Under the pieces are notes generated by a model. It searched no databases. It saw only the letters and a list, made by a program, of their open reading frames with translations, and was not told where the DNA came from. A DNA stretch of 64,000 nt from DASUKM01 sp036278735 (GTDB taxonomy: Bacteria; Acidobacteriota; Vicinamibacteria; Vicinamibacterales; 2-12-FULL-66-21), in NCBI GenBank assembly GCA_036278735.1, contig DASUKM010000044.1:62001-126000 (forward strand), given 5' to 3'. Of this stretch, positions 16,555 to 24,652 are shown piece by piece. How positions within the stretch are numbered: the stretch's first letter is position 1; each line of letters opens with the position of its first letter. The position numbers and the translations under genes were made by a program.

Positions 16555-17732
16555 ACGGCTTCGACGATCATGGCCGTCCCCATGCCGCCGCCGATGCAGA
16601 GCGACGCGGCGCCGCGGCCGCCGCCCCGCGCCTGGAGCGTGTGCACCAGCGTCGTGAGGACGCGGGCGCCGCTCGCGCCGATCGGATGGCCCAGCGCGAT
16701 GGCGCCGCCGTGCACGTTCACCTTCGCGGGGTCCAGCTTCAGCTCGCGCATCACGGCGACGGACTGCGCCGCGAACGCTTCGTTCAACTCGATGACGTCG
16801 AGATCCGCCAGCGCGAGGCCCGCCCGTTCGGCCGCCTTGCGCATCGCGCCGACCGGCCCCATGCCCATGATCATCGGGTCCACCCCCACCGTGCAGTACG
16901 AGAGGATGCGCGCGAGCGGCTTGCGTCCTGTTTTCTTCGCGCGCGCCTCCGTCCCGACGACGACCGCGGCGGCGCCGTCGTTGATGCCCGAGGCGTTGCC
17001 GGCCGTCACCGTGCCCTCTTTCGCAAAGGCCGGCCGCAGCTCGGCCAGCTTGCCGGCGGTGGTACCGGGACGCGGATATTCGTCGCGCGTCACGACGACG
17101 GGCGTCCCTTTTCGCTGCGGCACCGGCACGCCCACGATCTCTTCATCGAACGCGCCGGACTCGATCGCTTCTGCGGCGCGCCGCTGGCTCTCGGCCGCGA
17201 ACGCGTCCTGATCGGCGCGCGACACGCCGAAGCGCTTCGCGACCTCCTCGGCCGTCATCCCCATGTGGCACCCTTTGATGCCGCACGTCAGCCCCTCGTG
17301 CAGCATCGAATCGATCGCCTCGGCGTTGCCCATCCGGTAGCCCCACCGCGCCCCCTTCAACAGATAGGGTGCGTTGCTCATCGATTCGGTGCCGCCGCAC
17401 ACGATCAGGTCGATGAAGCCCGCCTTCACCGCCTCCACCCCGTGCACGACCGCCTGCAGCCCGGATCCACACACCCGGTTGATCGTCTCGCCGGGCACCT
17501 CGACCGGCACGCCGGCCTTGATCGCCGCCTGGCGGGCCACGTTCATGCCGTTGCCCGCCTGCAGCACGCAGCCCATGATGACGTCGCCGACGCCGGCGGG
17601 CGCGACGCCGGCGCGCGCGATCGCCTCGCGAATGACGATGGCCCCGAGATCGACGGCCGACACGTCCTTGAACACGCCGCCGAATGATCCAATGGGCGTC
17701 CGGCAGGCGGAAAGAATGACCGCGGTATCCAT
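16551..17732 (-). CDS. Acetyl-CoA C-acetyltransferase (thiolase)
   Basis: 393 residues, the standard biosynthetic-type thiolase length. The acylated Cys is in NRVCGSGLQAVVHG (about residue 88), and the catalytic His and second Cys are in GGAIALGHPIGASGAR and CIGGGMGTAM. It interconverts two acetyl-CoA and acetoacetyl-CoA. It starts 17 nt after the acetoacetyl-CoA synthetase stop, so the pair would convert acetoacetate to acetyl-CoA. The start is at the conserved MDTAVILSACRTPIG; longer upstream reading overlaps the synthetase and is rejected. Confidence 0.95.
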   Translation of the reverse strand: MDTAVILSACRTPIGSFGGVFKDVSAVDLGAIVIREAIARAGVAPAGVGDVIMGCVLQAGNGMNVARQAAIKAGVPVEVPGETINRVCGSGLQAVVHGVEAVKAGFIDLIVCGGTESMSNAPYLLKGARWGYRMGNAEAIDSMLHEGLTCGIKGCHMGMTAEEVAKRFGVSRADQDAFAAESQRRAAEAIESGAFDEEIVGVPVPQRKGTPVVVTRDEYPRPGTTAGKLAELRPAFAKEGTVTAGNASGINDGAAAVVVGTEARAKKTGRKPLARILSYCTVGVDPMIMGMGPVGAMRKAAERAGLALADLDVIELNEAFAAQSVAVMRELKLDPAKVNVHGGAIALGHPIGASGARVLTTLVHTLQARGGGRGAASLCIGGGMGTAMIVEAV

Positions 17733-17749
17733 GAGTGCCCGCTCTCCTC

Positions 17750-19702
17750 TCAATCGCGCAGTTCGGGGCGATTGCGAAACTGGTCGAGAGCCTCGGGATT
17801 GGCCAGCGCGTCCCGATTCCCGATCTCTCGACCGTGCATGATGTCGCGGACGGCGAGTTCGACGATCTTGCCGCTCTTCGTCCGCGGAATGTCCGTGACC
17901 TGCACGATCCGCGCCGGCACGTGGCGCGGCGTCGTGTTCTCGCGGATGCGCCGTCGAATCCGCGCGCGAAGGGGTTCGTCGAGCGTGATCTCCGGACGCA
18001 GTCTGACGAACAGGACGACGCGTTCGTCGTTCTCCGTCCGCTGGCCGACGACCAGGGACTCGAGCACCTCCGGCACCTGTTCGACCTGCCGATAAATCTC
18101 GGCCGTGCCGATCCGCACGCCGCCCGGGTTGAGGACCGCATCCGACCGGCCGTAAATGACGATCCCGTCGTGCGGGGTCAGTTCGACGTAGTCGCCGTGC
18201 GTCCAGACGCCTGGGAACCGCTCGAAATAGGCCGCATGGTACTTGCGTCCGTCGGGGTCGTTCCAGAAGCCGACAGGCATCGACGGAAACGGCATCGTGC
18301 AGACCAGCTCCCCTTTCTGCTCGCGCACGGGCTCGCCGCGCGCGTCGAACACTTCGACCTTCATCCCGAGCGCCCGCGCCTGGATCTCTCCGCGCCAGAC
18401 GGGCCCGATCGGATTGCCGCCGACGAAACAGCTGATGATGTCCGTCCCGCCGGAGATGGAGGCGAGGTGGATGTCGCGCTTCACGTGCGCGTACACGAAA
18501 TCGAAGCTCTCCGGCGCGAGCGGTGATCCGGTGGACGTCATCGTCCGGACGGTATCGAGCCGGTGGGTGTCCATGGGGCGCAGTCCGGCTTTCGCGACGG
18601 CGTCGATGAACTTCGCGGACGTGCCGAACAGCGTCATGCCGGCTTCGTCGGCGAAATCGAAGAGCACGTTGCCGTCGGGGTGGAAGGGCGACCCGTCGTA
18701 CAGCAGCAGCGTCGCCTCGGACGCGAGCGCCGAGACCAGCCAGTTCCACATCATCCAGCCGCACGTGGTGAAGTAGAAGACGCGGTCTCCGGGGTGGATG
18801 TCGCAGTGGAGCTGGTGCTCTTTCAGGTGCTGGATGAGCGTGCCCCCCGCGCCGTGCACGATGCACTTGGGGACGCCGGTCGTGCCCGACGAATACATGA
18901 CGTAGAGCGGATGATTGAACGGGAGTGGCTCGCACGCGAGCGGCGCGTCGCGATGCGGCCCGACGAAGTCGTCCCAGCTCACGCCGCCGCGCAGCGCGCG
19001 GGCCCCGGCCGGCTCACCCGTGTACGGCACCACGATCGCGCGTTCGACCGTCGGGAGTCGTGCCAGCGCGGCGTCGGCCCGCTCGAGCGAATCGAAGCGG
19101 CGGCCGCCGTAAAAGTAGCCGTCGGCCGTCACGAAGACGCGCGGCGCGATCTGGCCGAAGCGATCGAGCATCCCCTCGACGCCGAAGTCGGGCGAGCACG
19201 ACGACCACACGGCCCCGACCGCCGCGGCCCCGAGCGCGGCCGCGATCGCCTCGGGCACGTTGGGGACGTAGCCGGCCACGCGGTCGCCGGGCCGGATGCC
19301 CATCTCCCGCAGCGCGCCGGCGAAGCCGGCCACCTCGCGCCGCAACTCGGCGTGCGACACCACCCGGCGCACGCGATCTTCCCCCCTGAACACGATCGCC
19401 GGCCCGGCATCCTCGCGCCGGAGGACGTTCTCGGTGAAGTTCAGCGTCGCATCCGGGAAGAACCGTGCCCCCGGCATCCTGTCGAAGTGCTCGACGACGC
19501 GCTCGCCGCGATCGGAGGCGCGGATGCCGCCGAAGTCCCACATGGACGTCCAGAACTCGGACGGCTTGGTGATGGACCAGTCGTACAGTGCCTCGTACGT
19601 GGGAACGTGCGTCCCCCACGTGTTGGCGACCGTCCGCATGAGCGCGGTCAGGTTGGCGTGCGCGACGCGCTCCGCCGACGGCGTCCAGAGGGGCCGGTCC
19701 AT
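17750..19702 (-). CDS. Acetoacetate-CoA ligase
   Basis: 650 residues of the ANL superfamily. The P-loop-like motif is YSSGTTGVPKCIVHG. The N-terminal ACAS_N region (YEALYDWSITKPSEFWTSMWDF) and C-terminal GRSDAVLNPGGVRIGTAEIY, ending in TKSGKIVELAV with the catalytic Lys, are complete. Length and the HGDYVELTPHDG segment fit acetoacetyl-CoA synthetase rather than acetyl-CoA synthetase. With the adjacent thiolase it activates acetoacetate for catabolism or storage-polymer turnover. The ATG is 6 nt from TATAAT, so the mRNA is predicted leaderless. Confidence 0.93.
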   Translation of the reverse strand: MDRPLWTPSAERVAHANLTALMRTVANTWGTHVPTYEALYDWSITKPSEFWTSMWDFGGIRASDRGERVVEHFDRMPGARFFPDATLNFTENVLRREDAGPAIVFRGEDRVRRVVSHAELRREVAGFAGALREMGIRPGDRVAGYVPNVPEAIAAALGAAAVGAVWSSCSPDFGVEGMLDRFGQIAPRVFVTADGYFYGGRRFDSLERADAALARLPTVERAIVVPYTGEPAGARALRGGVSWDDFVGPHRDAPLACEPLPFNHPLYVMYSSGTTGVPKCIVHGAGGTLIQHLKEHQLHCDIHPGDRVFYFTTCGWMMWNWLVSALASEATLLLYDGSPFHPDGNVLFDFADEAGMTLFGTSAKFIDAVAKAGLRPMDTHRLDTVRTMTSTGSPLAPESFDFVYAHVKRDIHLASISGGTDIISCFVGGNPIGPVWRGEIQARALGMKVEVFDARGEPVREQKGELVCTMPFPSMPVGFWNDPDGRKYHAAYFERFPGVWTHGDYVELTPHDGIVIYGRSDAVLNPGGVRIGTAEIYRQVEQVPEVLESLVVGQRTENDERVVLFVRLRPEITLDEPLRARIRRRIRENTTPRHVPARIVQVTDIPRTKSGKIVELAVRDIMHGREIGNRDALANPEALDQFRNRPELRD

Positions 19703-19708
19703 CTCCCG

Positions 19709-19716
19709 ATTATAAT
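19709..19716. promoter_or_regulatory. Palindromic -10 element shared by divergent genes
   Basis: ATTATAAT is an 8-bp perfect palindrome. It contains TATAAT on both strands: minus strand for the acetoacetate-CoA ligase (6 nt to ATG) and plus strand for the S9 peptidase, which then has AGGAGG (19733-19738) 7 nt before its ATG. A single open complex site may serve both directions. Confidence 0.65.
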
Positions 19717-19745
19717 TTCGCGTCCAGTGTCCAGGAGGTCCGGGT

Positions 19746-21809
19746 ATGCGCCCTTCCGTCCGGCGGTTCGCTTTCGTGCTGTTGACGCTCGTCTGTGCGG
19801 CTCCCGAGGCCAGAGCACAGTACCAGCGCGTCCCGACCGTCGACGACGTGCTGGACATGGTTCAGGTCGCTGGCGTGCAGATCTCGCCTGACGGGCGGCG
19901 CCTGCTCTACACCCGCTCCGACCTGAAGGTCTGGAAGGACAACAAGCGCGTCTCGAGCGTCTGGATCGCGGACGTGGATGGCAGCCACGCGTTCCAGTTC
20001 CTTGGCAGCGACAAGGATCGCGATCCGAAATGGTCCCCCGACGGCACGCAGATCGCCTTCCTCTCGACGCGCGACGAGAAGGCGGGCGACCAGGAGGCTG
20101 GTGCCCAGATCTGGATGATTCGCGCGGGCGGCGGCGAGGCCTGGAAGCTGACGGACCACAAGGGAGGCATTCGCAGCTTCGCGTGGGCGCACGACGGCTC
20201 CGAGCTGGTGTTCACCGCGGCCGACGCCGTCAGCGAAACGGAACACGCCGCCGAGAAGGCCGGCGACGATGCGATCTTCGTCGACGAGGGGCCCAACGGC
20301 CAGGAGCGGGAGCACTACGTGAATCTATGGCGGGTGACGCTCGCCGACCACGCCGAACACCCAATCACCCGCGAGCGCATGTTCATCGGCGGCTTCGACC
20401 CCTCGCCCGACGCGCAGCGCATCGCGTGCGTGTACCGGACCGACGCCACGCGCAACGGCCAGTATCACGCCGAGGTGGCAGTGATCGATGCCGCCACCGG
20501 CCACAAACGCGACCTCACGAAAAACGACGCGCCCGAATCCGACGTGCAGTGGTCGCCCGACGGCAAGTGGATTTCCTTCCAGGCGCCGAGCGCCGTCGAC
20601 TGGGACCTCGCCGAAAACAAGCTCTGGCTGATTCCCGCCGACGGGGGAACGGCGCGCGAAGTCTCAGGGCAGTACACGGGAACGATCGCCCGGACGGTGT
20701 GGGGAGCGGATGCACGGCACATGCTGTTCGGCGGCATGCGGAACGGGCGAGGCGGCATTTTCGAGATCGACACCACGTCGGGCGACGTGCGCGCCATCGC
20801 GACAGGCGATCGCGTGGTCGGGCTCGATTCGGCGACTCCGGATCTCCGCCTCGCCGCCGGCATCCTCAGCAGTCCATCCGCGCCTCCCGACGTCGCCGTC
20901 ACCACCGTCGGCGAGGGCAAGACGAGCACGGTCACGCACCTGAATCCCGAGGTCGCATCTCTTCAGCTCGCCCAGTGCAGGCCGATCACCTGGAACAGCC
21001 GCGACGGACGAGCCATCGAGGGGCTGCTCTGGCTGCCCGCCGGCTACAAAACGGGCACGCGCCTCCCGCTGCTGCTGAGCATCCACGGCGGTCCTGCCGG
21101 CGTCTGGTCGATGGCGTTCCGGGGGATCGATCACGTGTACGCAGGGCTCGGGTGGGCGGTGCTGGAGCCCAACGTCCGCGGAAGCAGCACCTACGGGGAC
21201 CCCTTGCTGCGCGGCAACATGAAGGATATCGGGGGCGGCGACTACGAGGACCTGATGACCGGCGTCGATGCCGTGATCGCGCAGGGTATCGCGAACCCGA
21301 ACGAGCTGGCGCTGCGCGGGTGGAGCTACGGCGGCATCCTGGGCGGCTGGACGCTCACGCAGACGAAGCGGTTCAAGGCGGCGTCGCTCGGCGCGATGGT
21401 GACCGACTGGTCGTCGGAGTACGCGATGGGCTTCAACCACGACGTGCGGCTCTGGTACATCGGCGGCACGCCGTGGGACGACGCCGACGCCTATCGCCGG
21501 CAGTCGTCGTACACGCACGTCGCGCAGGTGAGCACGCCGACGATTCTCTTTCACGGTGAACGCGACACGACCGATACGATCGGCCAGAGCATGATGTTCT
21601 ATCAGGCCCTGAAGGATCGGAGCGTGCCGGTGCGCTTCATCCGCTTTCCGCGCGAGCCGCACGGCTTTCGCGAGCCGCATCACCAGCGAATCAGGGACAC
21701 CGAAGAAATCGCCTGGCTGATGAAGTACACGCGCGGGGTGGCGTGGACGGCGCCCCCGCGGCCGGATCGGGCGACGAAGACGGCGATTACGGGCGCCCCG
21801 AGCCATTGA
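19746..21809 (+). CDS. Exported S9-family peptidase (prolyl oligopeptidase/DPP type)
   Basis: 687 residues with a signal peptide (FVLLTLVCAAPEARAQ). An N-terminal TolB/WD40-like beta-propeller (about 40-400, with repeated SPDG motifs) gates the C-terminal alpha/beta hydrolase (about 430-665). The nucleophile Ser is in GWSYGG (about 526), with Asp in HGERDTTDT and His in PREPHGF. The oxyanion region is SIHGGPAG. It probably degrades peptides in the periplasm or outside the cell; acidobacteria typically carry many such genes. It has a conventional ribosome site. Confidence 0.94.
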   Translation: MRPSVRRFAFVLLTLVCAAPEARAQYQRVPTVDDVLDMVQVAGVQISPDGRRLLYTRSDLKVWKDNKRVSSVWIADVDGSHAFQFLGSDKDRDPKWSPDGTQIAFLSTRDEKAGDQEAGAQIWMIRAGGGEAWKLTDHKGGIRSFAWAHDGSELVFTAADAVSETEHAAEKAGDDAIFVDEGPNGQEREHYVNLWRVTLADHAEHPITRERMFIGGFDPSPDAQRIACVYRTDATRNGQYHAEVAVIDAATGHKRDLTKNDAPESDVQWSPDGKWISFQAPSAVDWDLAENKLWLIPADGGTAREVSGQYTGTIARTVWGADARHMLFGGMRNGRGGIFEIDTTSGDVRAIATGDRVVGLDSATPDLRLAAGILSSPSAPPDVAVTTVGEGKTSTVTHLNPEVASLQLAQCRPITWNSRDGRAIEGLLWLPAGYKTGTRLPLLLSIHGGPAGVWSMAFRGIDHVYAGLGWAVLEPNVRGSSTYGDPLLRGNMKDIGGGDYEDLMTGVDAVIAQGIANPNELALRGWSYGGILGGWTLTQTKRFKAASLGAMVTDWSSEYAMGFNHDVRLWYIGGTPWDDADAYRRQSSYTHVAQVSTPTILFHGERDTTDTIGQSMMFYQALKDRSVPVRFIRFPREPHGFREPHHQRIRDTEEIAWLMKYTRGVAWTAPPRPDRATKTAITGAPSH

Positions 21810-21852
21810 GACGCCGGCCGGACGGCCGGACCACCGATCGCACGTCCGCCCG

Positions 21853-21871
21853 CGCCGGCGGACCGCCGGCG
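21853..21871. other. GC-rich hairpin between convergent genes
   Basis: CGCCGGC and GCCGGCG form a 7-bp perfect stem around GGACC, in the 124-nt gap between the S9 peptidase and vapC, which converge. It lacks a T-run, so at best it is a weak bidirectional terminator. Confidence 0.35.
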
Positions 21872-21933
21872 ATCGGCGCGATTATGTGTTCGGGAATTCG
21901 AGCAGCCGTTATCGCGGGCGCGGGTGCCGGGGC

Positions 21934-22371
21934 TCACGCCTCGACGGCCAGAGGGTTCTCCCACTTCAGGCCCGGAAATCTCGCGAAGTCGCTGTCACTC
22001 GAGCAGCAGGTGAGCCCGTGCTCGATGGCCAACGCCGCCAGATGCGCGTCGGGGACGAGTCGGCTCGTCATCCAGGGCTGCTCGACGAAACGGGTGAGAA
22101 TCGCCTGGTGTTCCTCACCCGGCCCGGGAATCCAAGCCGATACGCACGCCAGCCATTCGCACGCCTGGCCCCACGCCTCCTTCGGCGAGACGGGTCGGCG
22201 AACGACGAGAGGGTTGCTCACGAGCCGCACGAACGCCAGCAGCGACGTCCACGGCAGCCCGACGCGAGCGGTCCCGTTCAGGCGATCGTCGAGCCATGCG
22301 CGCGCCCTTGCGTGTTCGGGCGACGCCGTGTTGGCCGCGTACACGAGCAGGTTCGCGTCGACCAGGATCAC
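21934..22371 (-). CDS. vapC: VapC-type PIN-domain ribonuclease toxin
   Basis: 145 residues of a PIN-domain toxin. Acidic active-site residues are visible: Asp in MILVDANLL, a Glu in the second helix region, Asp in VPDAHLAALAIEHG and Asp in SSDSDFARF. VapC proteins cleave specific tRNAs or rRNA. The GTG start overlaps the vapB stop by GTGA, the standard toxin-antitoxin layout with antitoxin first. The segment LAFVRLVSNPLVV marks the TA-type PIN subgroup. Confidence 0.92.
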   Translation of the reverse strand: MILVDANLLVYAANTASPEHARARAWLDDRLNGTARVGLPWTSLLAFVRLVSNPLVVRRPVSPKEAWGQACEWLACVSAWIPGPGEEHQAILTRFVEQPWMTSRLVPDAHLAALAIEHGLTCCSSDSDFARFPGLKWENPLAVEA

Positions 22372-22613
22372 CGATGGGCCTCTCCTTCGACGCGCGACAA
22401 CACGTCGTGTACGTTGTCGAGGCTGCCTACCAGACTCGGGCCGAGATTGAACCCGGTGGTCTGATGACGGGTGCGCGGCTGATGCGAGTCCACCACCGAC
22501 AACCCGGCTCGCAGTGTTTCGTTGACGACCGCCCGAAACGGCCGGCGACGCGTGCGCACCAGCCGCTTGAGCCGTGCCGCCACATCCTCGTCGAGCGTGA
22601 TCGTCGTTCTCAT
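22368..22613 (-). CDS. vapB: VapB-type ribbon-helix-helix antitoxin
   Basis: 81 residues. The N-terminal ribbon-helix-helix (MRTTITLDEDVAARLKRLV, then FRAVVNETLRAGL) binds DNA as a dimer. The C-terminal tail (FNLGPSLVGSLDNVHDVLSRVEG) is expected to wrap into the VapC active site. The start is fixed by the RHH strand. The longer in-frame reading upstream runs through the operator and is rejected. The promoter is 6 nt away, so it is apparently leaderless. Confidence 0.9.
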   Translation of the reverse strand: MRTTITLDEDVAARLKRLVRTRRRPFRAVVNETLRAGLSVVDSHQPRTRHQTTGFNLGPSLVGSLDNVHDVLSRVEGEAHR

Positions 22614-22619
22614 GACCAC

Positions 22620-22665
22620 ATGATAGCAGATGATGGCGTGATGCTCATGATGTGATGCCATGATG
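22620..22665 (-). promoter_or_regulatory. vapBC promoter and repeated operator
   Basis: On the minus strand TGC-TATCAT is an extended -10 ending 6 nt before the vapB ATG. Upstream, over the -35 region, two near-identical direct repeats of 14-15 bp (GTGATGCTCATGATG and GTGATGCCATGATG, 22638-22665) resemble multiple RHH half-sites for VapB/VapBC autorepression. Confidence 0.6.
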
Positions 22666-22716
22666 CTACGTGGCCTGTCGTCATGTGCGTCGGCAGCTCT
22701 TCCGTTCTGACGAGAA

Positions 22717-22732
22717 CCATTGTTGACAATGG
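22717..22732 (+). promoter_or_regulatory. 16-bp perfect palindrome upstream of the glycoside-hydrolase-like gene
   Basis: CCATTGT-TG-ACAATGG is a perfect inverted repeat with a 2-bp centre and contains TTGACA, a consensus -35. It lies 99 bp before the GTG of the next gene. It is probably an operator; no matching regulator gene is adjacent. Confidence 0.5.
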
Positions 22733-22830
22733 CACGGTGCGTATGCTCCAGCCGCTCGGCAGGCCTCAACCGCGGCTCTCGTTGCCAATCGAGCCGAAAC
22801 GCCTGCCGTTCAGAGAGAGAGAGGTGTGCG

Positions 22831-23880
22831 GTGCGGACTCGACGTGCGTTGCTGGCGACCGGCGTCTGTGCGATCCTCCTCGTGACCGCTCCGGCGGCTC
22901 GGCGGGTGGCGGCCAGTACACTGGAGATCGGGATCGACGAGAACATGTTCACCGTCAACGGCGTCGACAAGTTCCTCGTCTTCGTCTCGTATTTCGACGC
23001 CATGGACGTCAGTTCGACAAATCTGCATTCGGACTTCCAGTACCTCAAGGCGAGGCACGTGGATGGCATTCGGATTTTTCCGAACTGGTGGGACGTGCGG
23101 CAGGATGTCTGGAATGCCTATCCGTACCCCACCTACTACTTCTCTCCACGGACCTTGTTCGCCTCGAATGGCACGGTTCAAAGCGGCCCGCTGAGCACGT
23201 TTCTCAACGTCCTCAGCATCGCCAAGAGCGAGGGGCTGCTCGTGGACGTGTCGTTTTCGGCCGAGAGCGTGTCCGGTCTGAGCTTCAGCGAAGACGCCAG
23301 CGCAATCGGCTCGATCACGACTACGCTGGCGAACGGCGGGTCCGCCTACAAGCATGTGTTGTTCGACCTGCAGAACGAATACAACGAGAATGGGCCGGGT
23401 GGTCCGGCCTTGACGGACTCGCAGGTGCTGTCGATTCGGAATACCGTAAAATCCTATGATCCGGACCGGATCGTTACGGCATCGATCTCGCACTCTGACC
23501 CTCCGGGCTCGGCGGCAAGTCACGAGGCGAGTGCAGGGGTGGACGCGATCGCCTGGCACGAATATCGAGACAATGGCTTCTGGACTCGTCTGGCCGGCGA
23601 TATCCACTCCATCCAGACTGCCGAGCCTGATCCGCCGATCTACTTGCAGGAACCGGCGCGCCTCGAAAACGATGGTAATGACAACAACACGGCGTGGCTG
23701 ACCGCGGCGGGGTTCGGCGCTGACGTTCGCAGCGCGTACGTGAACGGCGCCGCGGCCTGGTGCTTCCATACGGGCGGCAGCTTCCACATGGACGGATCCA
23801 AGCTCCAGTCGAAGCTGCAGCCCGTCGAGACGACGTTCCTCACGTGCCTCAACAGCTACGTTCACACTGGCGGATGCTGA
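22831..23880 (+). CDS. Exported TIM-barrel glycoside-hydrolase-like protein
   Basis: 349 residues from the GTG, which follows a GAGAGAGAGG purine tract. Signal peptide: LLATGVCAILLVTAPAARRVAA. The mature protein resembles clan A cellulase-like barrels: HVDGIRIFPNWWDVRQD (strand 2 region), HVLFDLQNEYNENGPG with the Asn-Glu acid/base pair, DAIAWHEYRDNGFW and YLQEPARLEND with a possible nucleophile Glu. Substrate cannot be told. Upstream in-frame TTG 22720 would add 37 residues of non-signal sequence and is rejected. The next gene begins one base after its stop. Codon use appears less GC-biased than its neighbours. Confidence 0.75.
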   Translation: MRTRRALLATGVCAILLVTAPAARRVAASTLEIGIDENMFTVNGVDKFLVFVSYFDAMDVSSTNLHSDFQYLKARHVDGIRIFPNWWDVRQDVWNAYPYPTYYFSPRTLFASNGTVQSGPLSTFLNVLSIAKSEGLLVDVSFSAESVSGLSFSEDASAIGSITTTLANGGSAYKHVLFDLQNEYNENGPGGPALTDSQVLSIRNTVKSYDPDRIVTASISHSDPPGSAASHEASAGVDAIAWHEYRDNGFWTRLAGDIHSIQTAEPDPPIYLQEPARLENDGNDNNTAWLTAAGFGADVRSAYVNGAAAWCFHTGGSFHMDGSKLQSKLQPVETTFLTCLNSYVHTGGC

Positions 23881-23881
23881 C

Positions 23882-24610
23882 ATGTCGCGGCGTCTCTCAT
23901 TCATCACGGCACTGTGTGCGCTTGCTGCTGCCGGTGCCTGCGGTAGCAGCCCAACCGGGCCGAATTCTCCACGCGCGCCTGCCCTGAGTCTCGATCGCAC
24001 GACGCTGGTCGTGCCTCGCCATGAGACGGGCCAGATTCGCGCCGCCTTCGGTATGCCCGGCGCTCAGCAAGACGTGACGTCGGCGGCGGCGTGGACGTCG
24101 TCCAGTCCTGCCATCATCAGTGTTGAGGCCGGACTTGTGACAGCCAAAGCGATCGGCACCGCCTCAGTGACGGCCGAGTACCAGGGAATGCGTCAGATGG
24201 TGACGGTGACCGCCCGGCGCAGGACGCGTCTCATTGGGACAATCAGGGTGAGCGATGCCGACGGCCGCCAATCGATGGGGAGTCTCCACTCGTACGTGGA
24301 TGGCCAAGAGACGGGCGATGATGGTACATCGCACGCCCAGTCGTCCATGAGCGTCACATGGGGCGGGGGCCTCGGGTGGATCGTTGATCCGGTTGTCGAT
24401 CCGGGGAGCCACACGGTCTCCGTAGCCGTTGGGGTACTCAACCCGCCCAACGTGTACACGAGCGACGGCTCGTCGCACGTTGCGGTCACGGACATCGATA
24501 CTGGCGAGTCGCTCGCAACGATCTCGCTGCCGGTCCAGTCGAAGTCGCTCGCGGACATCCGAACGGACCGAATCACCTGGACCGTGGAGGTTCAGACGTA
24601 TTCGTCGTGA
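23882..24610 (+). CDS. Lipoprotein with Ig-like (BIG2-type) domain
   Basis: 242 residues. The lipobox LAAAGACGSS (Cys about residue 20) predicts an outer-membrane lipoprotein with the linker SSPTGPNSP. A bacterial Ig-like domain of BIG2 type follows (about 35-115, LSLDRTTLVVPRHETGQIRAAF ... VSVEAGLVTAKAIGTASVTAEYQG). The C-terminal half (about 120-242) is an unrecognised beta-rich domain. It is co-transcribed with the glycoside-hydrolase-like gene (1-nt gap) and may anchor or assist it at the surface. Confidence 0.75.
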   Translation: MSRRLSFITALCALAAAGACGSSPTGPNSPRAPALSLDRTTLVVPRHETGQIRAAFGMPGAQQDVTSAAAWTSSSPAIISVEAGLVTAKAIGTASVTAEYQGMRQMVTVTARRRTRLIGTIRVSDADGRQSMGSLHSYVDGQETGDDGTSHAQSSMSVTWGGGLGWIVDPVVDPGSHTVSVAVGVLNPPNVYTSDGSSHVAVTDIDTGESLATISLPVQSKSLADIRTDRITWTVEVQTYSS

Positions 24611-24652
24611 CGTTTTCGGTTCGCGGCCTACAGCCGTCACTCGGGCCAACGA

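Noticed and set aside
22683..23459. 258-residue plus-strand frame overlapping the glycoside-hydrolase-like gene
   Set aside because: It is out of frame with the signal peptide and catalytic motifs and ends inside that gene.
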